This document shows positions 1-7,877 of a stretch of 39,231 nucleotides of DNA, one piece after another. Below the pieces are notes generated by a model, which saw only the letters and a program-made list of their open reading frames with translations, did not search any database and was not told the DNA's origin. A program made the position numbers and the translations under genes. Every line of letters starts with the position of its first letter. Positions within the stretch are counted from its first letter, which is position 1. Source of the stretch: Muribaculaceae bacterium (GTDB lineage: Bacteria; Bacteroidota; Bacteroidia; Bacteroidales; Muribaculaceae); contig JAKVKZ010000026.1 of assembly GCA_022484565.1 (NCBI GenBank), forward strand, positions 1 to 39,231. The letters run 5' to 3'.

Positions 1-45
1 TATCTTTGCCATAATTAAAAACTTATGCCTAAAGATACAAAAACT

Positions 46-1458
46 TTAGGAAATAGCAAAGCCCTGGCTTGAGAAAGTCGGGGCTTTGTGCTTAATAATA
101 GAGGGTGCGCCGTTTTGACACACCCTCTTCACGCTGCCGTCGGTGAAGCGGGTGACGCTTATCACCGGCGTGCCTGCTTGCGGGTCAGCAAGAAGCTGGC
201 CGTCGAATCCGTAATAAGTGCGTGCAACGGGCTGCCTGTCAATCACCATCGTGGCGATGCCGCTCGACGATTCGCCTGTGGTGAACACACCCATTGCCTT
301 GGCCTGAATGATGCCCGCCTGATTGTGCGCCTCAAGGCGGTAGTAATAGCAGGTGTTTTCGTCAAGACCGCTGACAATGTAGGGATTCGTCGCGTCGTGC
401 GTGTCGGCCATTTCGTAAGTGCCTACTGCCGTCATGTCGGCATCGGCGGAAATTTGCAGAGTGTAGCCCGCTGCGCCCGTCACTGCCTGCCATGTAAAAG
501 CCGCACCCGTGCGGAGCGGAGCAGCCGACGCATCCATCAAATCAGCGACTATATATTTGAATAGTCCCCAATATCGGTCGGTGGAATAATCGAAATATTT
601 GCCCGTGGGCACATAAAGCGCTGCAAGTGAATCAATTCCGCTGAACACATTGTAGATGCACGTTGGCGGTACATTGGCGGCGCAATTCACCGTCTTCAGG
701 TTCACGCAGTTGCTGAAAGCGTTCGACCCGATGTAAGTCACGCCCTGCGGAATGCTGACCGCACGGAGCACAAAGCAATTGAAAAACGCCTGCGAAGCGA
801 TGGAATCCACGCTTGTGGGCAACGCATAATATTTTGCCTTGGCATTGGGATATGCAATGAGCCGCGTGGCAGCTTTGTTGAGAAGCACGCCATCGCTCGA
901 CGCGAAATTCTGATTTTTCGCATCCACGGCGAACTCGTTCAGACTGTTGCAGTTGCGGAACGCCCACTCGCCGATTTCAGCCACACCGCTGCCGATTACC
1001 ACCGACACCAGTCCGCGACAATATTCAAAAGCCGAAGCGCCAATCTCAATGACGCTCGGTCCAAGTTCAACCGAAGCCAAATTGCTGCAATAATAAAAGG
1101 CCTCGAACCCGATTTTCGCCACACTGCCGCCAAATTTCACCGAGGATAGGGCCGAGCAGCGCTGAAACGCCAAATCGCCTATTTCCGTCACATTGTCGCC
1201 GATTGTCACCGAATTGAGTGCTTGGCAACGCGAGAATGCCGCCTCGCCAATAGCTGTAATGGCATAAGTGGCAGTGCCGTAAGTCACTTGGTCAGGAATC
1301 ACGATGTCGCCCGAATAGTTCATCGTGCCGGCAGTCACTTCCACTGATTTGCCGTCGGGCAGGCGGTTATAGCTTATTCCGCCGACGGTGAAGTCGCCAG
1401 CCATCGCCGAAAAGGCGGCGATAAGAATAGAAACGGTTATAAAAATTGATTTTTTCAT
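46..1458 (-). CDS. Secreted BspA-like leucine-rich repeat protein
   Basis: The 470-aa product has a clear signal peptide (about residues 1-20, MKKSIFITVSILIAAFSAMA). Residues about 60-290 carry BspA/LRR_5-type repeats with the recurring pattern AFxxCxxLxxVxIGxxVxxIG. Residues about 310-395 look like a fibronectin type III-like domain. The family is secreted or surface-exposed in Bacteroidales and is thought to act in adhesion or host interaction; the ligand is unknown. It is transcribed alone from a promoter just upstream on the minus strand. The C-terminus is odd: the last 16 or so codons run through a terminator-like hairpin. A stop in another frame lies just before that hairpin, so the true end may be near position 93. 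The family call is firm; the last ~25 residues are doubtful. Confidence 0.88.
   Translation of the reverse strand: MKKSIFITVSILIAAFSAMAGDFTVGGISYNRLPDGKSVEVTAGTMNYSGDIVIPDQVTYGTATYAITAIGEAAFSRCQALNSVTIGDNVTEIGDLAFQRCSALSSVKFGGSVAKIGFEAFYYCSNLASVELGPSVIEIGASAFEYCRGLVSVVIGSGVAEIGEWAFRNCNSLNEFAVDAKNQNFASSDGVLLNKAATRLIAYPNAKAKYYALPTSVDSIASQAFFNCFVLRAVSIPQGVTYIGSNAFSNCVNLKTVNCAANVPPTCIYNVFSGIDSLAALYVPTGKYFDYSTDRYWGLFKYIVADLMDASAAPLRTGAAFTWQAVTGAAGYTLQISADADMTAVGTYEMADTHDATNPYIVSGLDENTCYYYRLEAHNQAGIIQAKAMGVFTTGESSSGIATMVIDRQPVARTYYGFDGQLLADPQAGTPVISVTRFTDGSVKRVCQNGAPSIIKHKAPTFSSQGFAIS
58..87 (-). terminator. Terminator-like hairpin inside the annotated 3' end of the BspA-like gene
   Basis: Arms AAAGCCCTGGCTT and AAGTCGGGGCTTT pair at 11 of 13 positions around a 4-nt loop. 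On the minus strand the hairpin is followed by a short T-containing tract. It overlaps the last codons of the BspA-like ORF, which is unusual for a terminator. Confidence 0.6.
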
Positions 1459-1512
1459 ACTAATTCCATTTAATTTCGGCAGACGGATTATTCCCCGTTG
1501 CCATTATGCAGG

Positions 1513-1520
1513 CAAATTTA
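1513..1520 (-). promoter_or_regulatory. Promoter -7 box for the BspA-like gene
   Basis: The minus strand reads TAAATTTG, matching the Bacteroidota -7 consensus TAnnTTTG. It lies 55 nt upstream of the ATG at 1458, giving a short 5' UTR. Confidence 0.55.
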
Positions 1521-1721
1521 GCAATTTGTTTTGAATGTAGCTCCAAATATTATAATTATCAGTGCCTTATTATCAAAAATTCCGCCACGTCCATCATCAT
1601 TCTTTTCGATTTTGTTTTCGTGTATGCCTTTTCCCACTCGTCCCCGAAGCAAAAAATCAGCAATTTTCAAGCCAGTTTCTTGGCCAAAATCAGCCATTTC
1701 GTGCATTTTTCGTGAAAAATA

Positions 1722-1756
1722 TACATTGATGTATAATACATTGATGTATAATTTTG
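1722..1756 (+). promoter_or_regulatory. Tandem palindromic 15-mers running into a -7 box
   Basis: The 15-mer TACATTGATGTATAA occurs twice head to tail (1722-1736 and 1737-1751). Each copy contains the palindrome TACAT-TG-ATGTA. The second copy merges into TAATTTTG (1749-1756), a -7 box. This looks like an operator and promoter whose gene is now lost: only a 5-codon ORF (from 1760) and the ATPase remnant follow. Confidence 0.5.
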
Positions 1757-1775
1757 TCATGAAAGGTAAAATCTA

Positions 1776-1901
1776 AGCGCACAGACCATCACTCGCAACA
1801 AGCGCACTCTGCAAAACAAGGATTTCATTGAAAAGAAAGGCGACGGCTTCATTTTTGCCGACCCAGTGTTTGAACTTTGGTTCAAGCGCGAATATATGTG
1901 A
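1776..1901 (+). pseudogene. 3' remnant of an AAA-type ATP-binding protein gene
   Basis: An open frame of 41 codons without a start ends in TGA at 1899-1901. It contains the segment KGDGFIFADPVFELWFKREY. This strongly resembles the extreme C-terminus of the archaeal-type AAA ATPase family (ATPase_2/DUF234-like) common in Bacteroidales, which typically ends with a DPVFxxWxxR motif. An in-frame TAA lies just upstream, at 1767-1769. The Walker motifs and the rest of the gene are absent from the window, so this is a deletion remnant. The rest of the gap (1459-2108) holds the tandem palindromes, a hairpin and the promoter of the next gene, but no other credible gene. Confidence 0.65.
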
Positions 1902-1954
1902 TTCTCACGTGTCTGCATTAAGATTCAAATAATCCGCTTTGCGCAAATCATGCT

Positions 1955-1989
1955 TTCAGGCAGCAAAATTTTCCGTTTTGCTGCCTGAA
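1955..1989 (+). terminator. Perfect 14-bp inverted repeat (likely terminator)
   Basis: Arms TTCAGGCAGCAAAA and TTTTGCTGCCTGAA are perfectly complementary and separated by 7 nt. It lies 54 nt after the ATPase remnant and just before the fucosidase promoter, so it probably terminated the lost gene. Confidence 0.5.
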
Positions 1990-2005
1990 TTCTCATAGAA
2001 ATGCT

Positions 2006-2013
2006 TATCTTTG
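2006..2013 (+). promoter_or_regulatory. Promoter -7 box for the fucosidase operon
   Basis: TATCTTTG matches TAnnTTTG. It predicts a 5' UTR of roughly 90 nt before the ATG at 2109. A well-spaced -33 element is not evident because the inverted repeat at 1955-1989 occupies that area. Confidence 0.5.
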
Positions 2014-2108
2014 TAATGTTTAAGGGAAAATCGCTTTTTTAGAATAATATTCATCAGGGAAATTTAAGATACTGGAATTCTCTTTACATAAAATTTGAAT
2101 ACGTCAAA

Positions 2109-3833
2109 ATGATGAAAGCAATAGAATTATCTAAATTGTTATTCATTGCAGGCATTGTTTCTTTTCTTTTTATGGAAAATGATGTCTATGGCCAGGAAAA
2201 TGCTCAGAAAAAGTTGACACCGAGCATAGTACCGGTAAAAATCGCCGATGGGCCTTGCAAGCCTACGTGGGAATCGCTTGGCGACAACTTTAAGGTGCCG
2301 ACTTGGTTCAGAAAGGCCAAAATCGGGATTTGGCTCCATTGGGGCCCGCAGTCGGTTGCCGAAGATGGCGACTGGTACGCCAAATGGATATATATGCCCA
2401 AGCATGCTTGGAATCCTTACACCAACGTGTATGCCGACCATCTGAAACGTTTCGGGCATCCTTCGGAGTTCGGCTACAAGGACATTCTGCCACTTTGGAA
2501 GGCAAGCAAATGGAATCCAGAGAAGCTGATGGCCCTTTACAGGCGTGCCGGCGCCCGCTATGTGATAGCGCAGGGCATGCATCACGATAATTTCGACTTG
2601 TGGAACTCGAAATACCAGCCTTGGAACTCAGTGAAGATTGGCCCTCACCGCGACATTGTGGGCGGATGGAAAATGGCTGCTGAAAAGTTCGGAATGAAAT
2701 TCGGCATCGCTTTCCATGGCGACTATTCTTTGTGGTGGTATCAGCCGGCTTTCCTTTCCGACCTCGACGGCCCGATGAAAGGCGTTCCTTACGATGGGGC
2801 GCAAAACTACGATGGCAAGACGACTTGGTGGAAAAGCCTTGGATTGGACCTTAAAGACCTTTATGGCATTGACCTGCGCGACGATGTGGCTTGGCCAAAA
2901 GATTTCAAGGGCGATTCCGTTGACTTCAGAATGCAGGACCCGCTGTCGCACGGCATTCCCGACGGCAACCTCACGAAGCACTTGGATTTTGCCCGTTGGT
3001 ATTGCACCAAATGGACTCACCGCGTGATAGATGCCATCGACCAATTTTCGCCCGATTTCATCTATTTCGACGGTGGCGGGAGCTATCCTTTCTGCGGATG
3101 GTTCACAGGCAAAGGCTATCGCTCCGATGCCACTCCGCGCGTGATTGCGCACCTCTACAACACCAGCATCAAGCGGAATCACGGCATTCTGCAGGCCATG
3201 GCTTTCACTAAAGGCAATGAGGACGCGAGGGCGGTGGCAGTGAATTCGGAATCGAAGTTCCCCGACGGGATTAAGTCCGACCAGCCTTGGCAATGCGAGG
3301 TAAGTCTGGGCGAATGGTTCTATCGCAAAGGCACTTTCTATGATGCTGGAATGGTTATTCATCAGATGCTTGAGGCTGTGTCGCGCGACGGAAATTACGT
3401 AATCAATCTGCCTCTTACGCCCGATGGCGAACTGGATGCCGGTGGCGAGCTGACGCTGAAGGAGATGGGCGACTGGATGGACGTGAACGGTGAGGGAATC
3501 TACGATTCCTATGCTTGGCGCGTGTGGGGAGAAGGCAATGTGGTGATGTCGGCGGGCAACCTGAATAAAGAGCTGGCACTCACCCCTTACACTGCTCAGG
3601 ACATACGCTTCACCAAAAAGAACGGATATTTATACGCTTTCATCATGGCTTGGCCGGCTGACGGCAAAGTCGTCATCAAGTCGCTGGCTGGCGACACTGT
3701 CAGAAAGGTGGCAATGCTCGGCGTTAAAGGCAATTTGGCCTGTTGCCGCATTGATAATGGCTGGCAGATAACGCTGCCCGCCAAGGCACCTTGCAAATAT
3801 GCTTACTGTTTAAAAATATCTTTAAATAAATGA
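2109..3833 (+). CDS. GH29 family alpha-L-fucosidase, secreted
   Basis: The 574-aa protein has an N-terminal hydrophobic signal segment (about residues 5-28). The GH29 TIM barrel follows: the FRKAKIGIWLHWGP segment, the GARYVIAQGMHHDNFDLWNS segment (the ArYxxxxxKHHDGF-like block of the family), and SPDFIYFDGGG, where D321 is the expected catalytic nucleophile. The acid/base residue varies in this family and is not assigned. The C-terminal part (about 460-574) fits the beta-sandwich domain. The expected reaction is release of alpha-linked L-fucose from mucin or milk-type glycans in the periplasm or outside the cell. The stop overlaps the next start by 4 bp, so it is coupled to the sugar-isomerase-like gene. 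Other GH29-like specificities cannot be excluded. Confidence 0.88.
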   Translation: MMKAIELSKLLFIAGIVSFLFMENDVYGQENAQKKLTPSIVPVKIADGPCKPTWESLGDNFKVPTWFRKAKIGIWLHWGPQSVAEDGDWYAKWIYMPKHAWNPYTNVYADHLKRFGHPSEFGYKDILPLWKASKWNPEKLMALYRRAGARYVIAQGMHHDNFDLWNSKYQPWNSVKIGPHRDIVGGWKMAAEKFGMKFGIAFHGDYSLWWYQPAFLSDLDGPMKGVPYDGAQNYDGKTTWWKSLGLDLKDLYGIDLRDDVAWPKDFKGDSVDFRMQDPLSHGIPDGNLTKHLDFARWYCTKWTHRVIDAIDQFSPDFIYFDGGGSYPFCGWFTGKGYRSDATPRVIAHLYNTSIKRNHGILQAMAFTKGNEDARAVAVNSESKFPDGIKSDQPWQCEVSLGEWFYRKGTFYDAGMVIHQMLEAVSRDGNYVINLPLTPDGELDAGGELTLKEMGDWMDVNGEGIYDSYAWRVWGEGNVVMSAGNLNKELALTPYTAQDIRFTKKNGYLYAFIMAWPADGKVVIKSLAGDTVRKVAMLGVKGNLACCRIDNGWQITLPAKAPCKYAYCLKISLNK

Positions 3834-5257
3834 TTATGGGAACGAAACTGAATGTTGGCCTGATTAGTGTAGGCCTTGATACTTACTGGAACCAGTTCCA
3901 TGAATTGCTGCCGCACCTTATGCAGTATCACGACGTGATAAAGGGACATCTGAAGAATGACCGTACTGAAGTGCTTGATGCCGGCATGGTGGATTCTGTG
4001 CCTAAATCGGTTGACGCGGCTCAAATGCTGACGCGTGGCGGGGTGGATGTGCTGTTTGTGTTCATCTCCACTTATGCCCTGTCCTCGACGTTGCTGCCGG
4101 TGGTGCAGAATGTCAAAGTGCCAGTAATTCTCCTCAATGTGCAGCCCACTGCTGCGATTGATTATGACAAAATCAACAGCCTTGCCGACCGCAGTGAAAT
4201 GACCGGTATGTGGCTTGAAAATTGTCAGGCCTGCTCTCTTCCCGAATTTGCCTGCGTCCTCAACAATGCCGGCATCAGTTATTCGGTTGTCACCGGCTTC
4301 CTCGGCGATGCCACCGTTTGGCAGCAGGTGGATTCATGGCTCGATGCCGCATTTGCCGTGAAAGGCATGAACGGCTGCACCATGGGCATTCTTGGCCATT
4401 ACTATAATGGTATGCTCGACGTCTATACCGATCTTCGCAAGCAATGCTCCACATTCGGCACTAAAATAGAGTTGATTGAGATGTGCGAACTGAAGGCGCT
4501 TCGCGATTCCGTAGATGAACAGTCGATTTCGGCAAAAATCAAGGAGTTTTCCGAATGTTTCGATGTCGTCACCGAATGTAGCGATTATGAATTGCGCAGG
4601 GCGGCTAAAGTCAGCGTGGCGTTGGACAAAATGATTGCGAACCACGGATTAGGCTCGCTTGCCTATTATTACGAAGGGCAGCCGGGCAACGATTATCAGG
4701 ACATCATCACCTCTATAATTCCGGGCTGCACCATCCTTACCGGCAACGGAGTGCCAGTGGCCGGCGAATGTGAGGTGAAGAACGTGCAGGCCATGAAAAT
4801 CATGTCGCTATTGAATGCCGGCGGTTCATTCTCCGAATTCTACGCCATGGATTTCAACGACGATGTGGTGCTTTTGGGGCATGACGGCCCGGCGCACTTC
4901 AATATGTCGGAGGAAAAGGTGAAATTGGTGCCGGTTCCCGTTTATCATGGCAAGCCAGGCAAAGGCCTTTCCATTCAGATGTCGGTCAGCAACGGCCTCG
5001 TCACCCTGCTGAGCGTGGTGGAGAAAAAGGATGGGCTGTCGCTGCTGTGCGCCGAGGGCGAATCAGTTTCAGGCCCGGTTCTCAATATAGGCAACACCAA
5101 CAGCCGTTACCGCTTCGATTGCGGCCTACGCAAATTTATTGAGCAATGGTCATCGGCAGGCCCGTCGCACCACTGCGCCATCGGTGTAGGTCACATTGCC
5201 GAAAAATTGGAAAAAGTCGCCTTTTTACTCGGCATACCAATTGAAATTGTAAAATAA
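3830..5257 (+). CDS. L-fucose/L-arabinose isomerase-like protein
   Basis: The 475-aa protein (473 aa if the second ATG at 3836 is used) has no signal peptide, so it is cytoplasmic. It resembles the L-fucose/L-arabinose isomerase-like superfamily (COG2407/COG2160): an N-terminal Rossmann-like half with LNVGLISVGLDTYWNQF and GVDVLFVFISTYALSS, then a central block with GLGSLAYYYEGQPGND and GVPVAGECEVKNVQAMKIM, typical of the metal-binding half. Enzymes of this fold interconvert aldose and ketose sugars with Mn2+. Next to a secreted fucosidase, the simplest inference is isomerisation of released L-fucose or a related sugar, but the substrate is not readable from sequence. ATGA overlap with the fucosidase stop indicates translational coupling. 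No kinase, aldolase or transporter gene follows. Confidence 0.7.
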   Translation: MIMGTKLNVGLISVGLDTYWNQFHELLPHLMQYHDVIKGHLKNDRTEVLDAGMVDSVPKSVDAAQMLTRGGVDVLFVFISTYALSSTLLPVVQNVKVPVILLNVQPTAAIDYDKINSLADRSEMTGMWLENCQACSLPEFACVLNNAGISYSVVTGFLGDATVWQQVDSWLDAAFAVKGMNGCTMGILGHYYNGMLDVYTDLRKQCSTFGTKIELIEMCELKALRDSVDEQSISAKIKEFSECFDVVTECSDYELRRAAKVSVALDKMIANHGLGSLAYYYEGQPGNDYQDIITSIIPGCTILTGNGVPVAGECEVKNVQAMKIMSLLNAGGSFSEFYAMDFNDDVVLLGHDGPAHFNMSEEKVKLVPVPVYHGKPGKGLSIQMSVSNGLVTLLSVVEKKDGLSLLCAEGESVSGPVLNIGNTNSRYRFDCGLRKFIEQWSSAGPSHHCAIGVGHIAEKLEKVAFLLGIPIEIVK

Positions 5258-5393
5258 ATTCCTGCAATTCAGCCGAGTAACGATTATCGTCAGGCAATCC
5301 GCCATATTAATGGTAAAAGCCCATGATCGCCGGCAACCTTCCGTTTTGCCTTCCTGAGCCGAATTTCAGGCATCAAAACTTTCAGCGTTGCTA

Positions 5394-5424
5394 TTGACAC
5401 AATTCAGAAAATTGCGTATCTTTG
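5394..5424 (+). promoter_or_regulatory. Promoter of the tRNA-Pro gene
   Basis: The -33 element TTGAC starts at 5394 and the -7 box TATCTTTG is at 5417-5424. The 20-nt spacing between TTG and the -7 box is near ideal for the Bacteroidota primary sigma factor. Confidence 0.7.
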
Positions 5425-5445
5425 CACCGCTTTAGTGAAAAACGC

Positions 5446-5464
5446 CCTTATCCACTTGATAAGG
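5446..5464 (+). other. Hairpin in the tRNA 5' leader
   Basis: CCTTATC and GATAAGG form a perfect 7-bp stem with a 5-nt loop. It lies between the promoter and the mature tRNA, and could position 5' processing of the precursor. Confidence 0.4.
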
Positions 5465-5482
5465 AATCGGCTAAGGCAAAAT

Positions 5483-5556
5483 CGGGGTGTAGCTCAGTTG
5501 GCTAGAGTACACGTCTGGGGGGCGCGAGGTCGCTCGTTCGAGTCGAGTCACCCCGA
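5483..5556 (+). tRNA. tRNA-Pro (anticodon GGG)
   Basis: The 74-nt cloverleaf can be folded by hand. Acceptor stem is CGGGGTG with CACCCCG and discriminator A; D stem GCTC/GAGT; anticodon loop CTGGGGG with GGG at 5517-5519; T stem GCTCG/CGAGT with loop TTCGAGT. CCA is not encoded. The anticodon stem CACGT/GCGCG has an A-C mismatch at the 28-42 pair. It has its own promoter and terminator. Confidence 0.93.
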
Positions 5557-5559
5557 CAT

Positions 5560-5609
5560 AAAAAGGCATTGATTATTGGTCGTCAAGACCGATTTTCAAT
5601 GCCTTTTTT
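5560..5609 (+). terminator. Rho-independent terminator of tRNA-Pro
   Basis: Arms AAAAAGGCATTGA and TCAATGCCTTTTT are complementary, with an inner GGTC/GACC pairing. The descending arm ends in a run of six T. It starts four nt after the mature tRNA end. Confidence 0.8.
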
Positions 5610-5702
5610 GTCATTCCAAATCGTTTTACTTTCCACAAATTGCATATTTTGCTAATTCTATTTGCTAATTTCGTGAATTATTCACGATTTTAATAAATAA
5701 AA

Positions 5703-5733
5703 TTTGCAGATATGATAATTCTTTGTATTTTTG
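5703..5733 (+). promoter_or_regulatory. Promoter of the RloAB pair
   Basis: TTTG at 5703-5706, then 19 nt, then TATTTTTG at 5726-5733. This is a textbook -33/-7 arrangement. It shows that the longest open frame, which begins inside the -7 box, cannot be the real coding start. Confidence 0.65.
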
Positions 5734-5755
5734 CATCAAAATAATGAACCAAATT

Positions 5756-7075
5756 ATGATAGCGGAATTTAAAATTAAGAATTTCCACTCTATAAGAGAG
5801 GAACAGACGCTGAGTTTTATCCCAACGAACGACCCCACCTCTGAGGAAATTTACACCGAAAAAGTGGCTGATGGAGTAAAGTTGCTGAAGATAGGTTGCA
5901 TATACGGCTCTAATGCTTCAGGCAAAACAAATATTCTTCTCGCTCTCGACTTCTTCTCTCATTTCATGATTGATTCAAGTCAAAAAAAGGGAGAAGCTAC
6001 AGGAGTGATTCCATTTTTGCTCGATAATGTGTCGGATAAGGAAAAGACGGAGTTTGAAATGACATTCTATCTGGAAGGTGAGCGCTATAAACTTAACTTG
6101 ATATTGGATGGCAAAATAATCTATAAAGAAACTTTGCAGGTATATTCTTCATCTCAACCCACTTTATTATATGATAGAAACTATAATGATGCGACTGAAG
6201 CAACCGAAATAAAATTCGGCACGAAGTCCGGACTCTTGAAGAAAAGTCGAGAAGCCATTGAAGGCAACACTATAGTCAACCGTTCTGTTATAGCCGCTTT
6301 CGGCATCTCTAACGTTGAGAAGACAAAACTCAATCTCGTTTACATGATGTTCTCCGAGCACTTTGCTCCCGCCATGTTGCCGACGAATTATCTGATGGGA
6401 TTTATCAAAAAAAATCTGAAAGGGCGCAAGAGCGACAAGATGAAAAAATTCATCTTGCGTTTTTTGAAAGCATCTGATTTCAACATTTCGGATATTTCGA
6501 TTCACAACGAAGAGGTAAGAATAAGTCCTGAATTGGAGATGTTTATCAAGAATGCTGCTGGTATGTCGGATAAGGAAAAGGAAGAAATATTGCAGAAAGG
6601 AACTGTCAGCAATGAGGAACTTTATTTCACTCACCACACGGTAAATGGCGACAAGGAACTTGATGAAGAACTGGAATCGATGGGCACAAGACGGTACATG
6701 GGTCTGGCTACAATTCTTTATAATCTGCTCTCTCATGGCACAATTTTGCCTATCGATGAAATCGAATCCAGTATCCATTACGAGTTGCTTTCATATTTTA
6801 TCAAGGTGTTTCTGGTAAATAGCAAAAAGCAGTCGCAATTGATTCTTACAACTCATGATACGAATTTGCTTGACGAGGATTACATCCGTAGAGATACCAT
6901 CTGGTTCACGGATAAAAATGATTGTGGCGCAACGCAATTGCTGCGACTTTCATCACTTGGCCTTCACAAGACCATGTCAGTATATAATGCTTACAAACAG
7001 GAAAAGCTGGTAAATCTCCCGTTCCTTGATAGTATTTACTTAGACAAGGCTTTATATGATGAATCAGAGGATTAA
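5756..7075 (+). CDS. RloA-like AAA/ABC-type ATPase of a defence pair
   Basis: From ATG 5756 the protein is 439 aa and opens with MIAEFKIKNFHSI, the usual N-terminus of AAA_15/AAA_21 ATPases; an alternative ATG at 5744 would be almost leaderless. Visible motifs are Walker A GSNASGKT (51-58), a signature-like GTRRYMGLATIL, Walker B ILPIDEIE (D334, E335) and an H-loop TTHDTN (H367). These place it with SMC/ABC-like ATPases partnered with Toprim-like RloB proteins, which are phage-defence genes often found near restriction systems. The ATPase presumably senses phage or DNA ends and controls the nuclease partner. It overlaps rloB by 20 bp, so the two are co-translated. The ATPase fold is certain; the defence role is inferred from the family and context. 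Confidence 0.8.
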   Translation: MIAEFKIKNFHSIREEQTLSFIPTNDPTSEEIYTEKVADGVKLLKIGCIYGSNASGKTNILLALDFFSHFMIDSSQKKGEATGVIPFLLDNVSDKEKTEFEMTFYLEGERYKLNLILDGKIIYKETLQVYSSSQPTLLYDRNYNDATEATEIKFGTKSGLLKKSREAIEGNTIVNRSVIAAFGISNVEKTKLNLVYMMFSEHFAPAMLPTNYLMGFIKKNLKGRKSDKMKKFILRFLKASDFNISDISIHNEEVRISPELEMFIKNAAGMSDKEKEEILQKGTVSNEELYFTHHTVNGDKELDEELESMGTRRYMGLATILYNLLSHGTILPIDEIESSIHYELLSYFIKVFLVNSKKQSQLILTTHDTNLLDEDYIRRDTIWFTDKNDCGATQLLRLSSLGLHKTMSVYNAYKQEKLVNLPFLDSIYLDKALYDESED

Positions 7076-7658
7076 TAAGGAAAGGAAGAGCATTGCCATC
7101 ATTGGTGAAGGATTGACGGAATATCGGTATATAGATGCCCTGAGAACCGCCGAACGGTTCAGGTTTCGTCTATACCCCGGTGTTCCCAAACATTCCGATA
7201 TTGATGACATTGTCCTTCTTGCTCAAAGAAGAATTCAAGAGGGTTATGACTATGTGTTATGCATGATTGACATGGATGTGATTCTGAGCAGTAATGTCAA
7301 AACGTCCCATTATAGGAAGCTAAAAAAGGACAATCCCAAAATAATATTTGTAGAGTCGAACGCATGCACGGAATATTGGTTCTTGCTGCACTTCATGCCA
7401 TCACCATCAAGCCGTGAATTTGTTGATTATGAGGCAACTGTAAAGGAATTAAAGAAGCATATCCCCGATTATGACAAATCAGAGGAATTTTTCACCAAGG
7501 TCAATATTTACAAGTACCTGAAGGAAAACGGTGACTTGGAACAGGCTATTAATCTATCACGCAAACTTGATGAGTTGCGAGCGAAAGAGCCTGATGTATA
7601 TAAGTCATATTCGCAAATGTACAAGCTCTTTGACGTTATAGATAAGATAATTAGATAA
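7056..7658 (+). CDS. RloB-like Toprim-fold nuclease
   Basis: The 200-aa protein matches the RloB family in length and motif order. IIGEGLTEY (E18, E22) is the Toprim-like acidic motif, CMIDMD (D72, D74) is the DxD motif, and ESNACTEYWFLLHF (E100, E106) is the typical RloB C-terminal block. The Toprim fold suggests a metal-dependent nuclease acting on DNA or RNA. Its start lies inside the end of the rloA-like gene. No obvious terminator follows. The family call is good; substrate and trigger are unknown. Confidence 0.78.
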   Translation: MMNQRINKERKSIAIIGEGLTEYRYIDALRTAERFRFRLYPGVPKHSDIDDIVLLAQRRIQEGYDYVLCMIDMDVILSSNVKTSHYRKLKKDNPKIIFVESNACTEYWFLLHFMPSPSSREFVDYEATVKELKKHIPDYDKSEEFFTKVNIYKYLKENGDLEQAINLSRKLDELRAKEPDVYKSYSQMYKLFDVIDKIIR

Positions 7659-7817
7659 TATTATATAGTTTTCCCTCGCTCAAATAATCTTGCGTAGGCT
7701 ATTTTTGTGGATTTTCTCAGCCATCAATTTTTTGGGGGGATGACACTTTTTTCACTATGCTGCATTTCAGCCTATTGCACGTAGAAATTTGTTCCGCACC
7801 AATTTTCCACTCCTTTT

Positions 7818-7848
7818 TTTGTAAACAAAATAATTTGTGCTATATTTG
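7818..7848 (+). promoter_or_regulatory. Promoter of the 1225-aa secreted protein
   Basis: TTTG at 7818-7821 and TATATTTG at 7841-7848 are separated by 19 nt. The start codon is at 7878, leaving a short leader. Confidence 0.7.
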
Positions 7849-7877
7849 AAGCCAAAATCAAACCATAAGCGACATAC

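Noticed and set aside
88-564. 158-aa plus-strand frame opposite the BspA-like gene
   Set aside because: It mirrors the real gene on the other strand, has no promoter of its own, and no domain is visible.
1506-1776. Several overlapping 69-81-aa frames on both strands in the gap
   Set aside because: None has a recognisable motif, and they run through the tandem palindromes and promoter.
5723-5755. TTG-initiated extension of the RloA-like protein
   Set aside because: The extension starts upstream of and inside the -7 box (5726-5733), so it cannot be in the transcript.
5557-7877. Integrative element bounded by tRNA-Pro
   Set aside because: No integrase and no duplicate of the tRNA 3' end could be found in the region read by eye.
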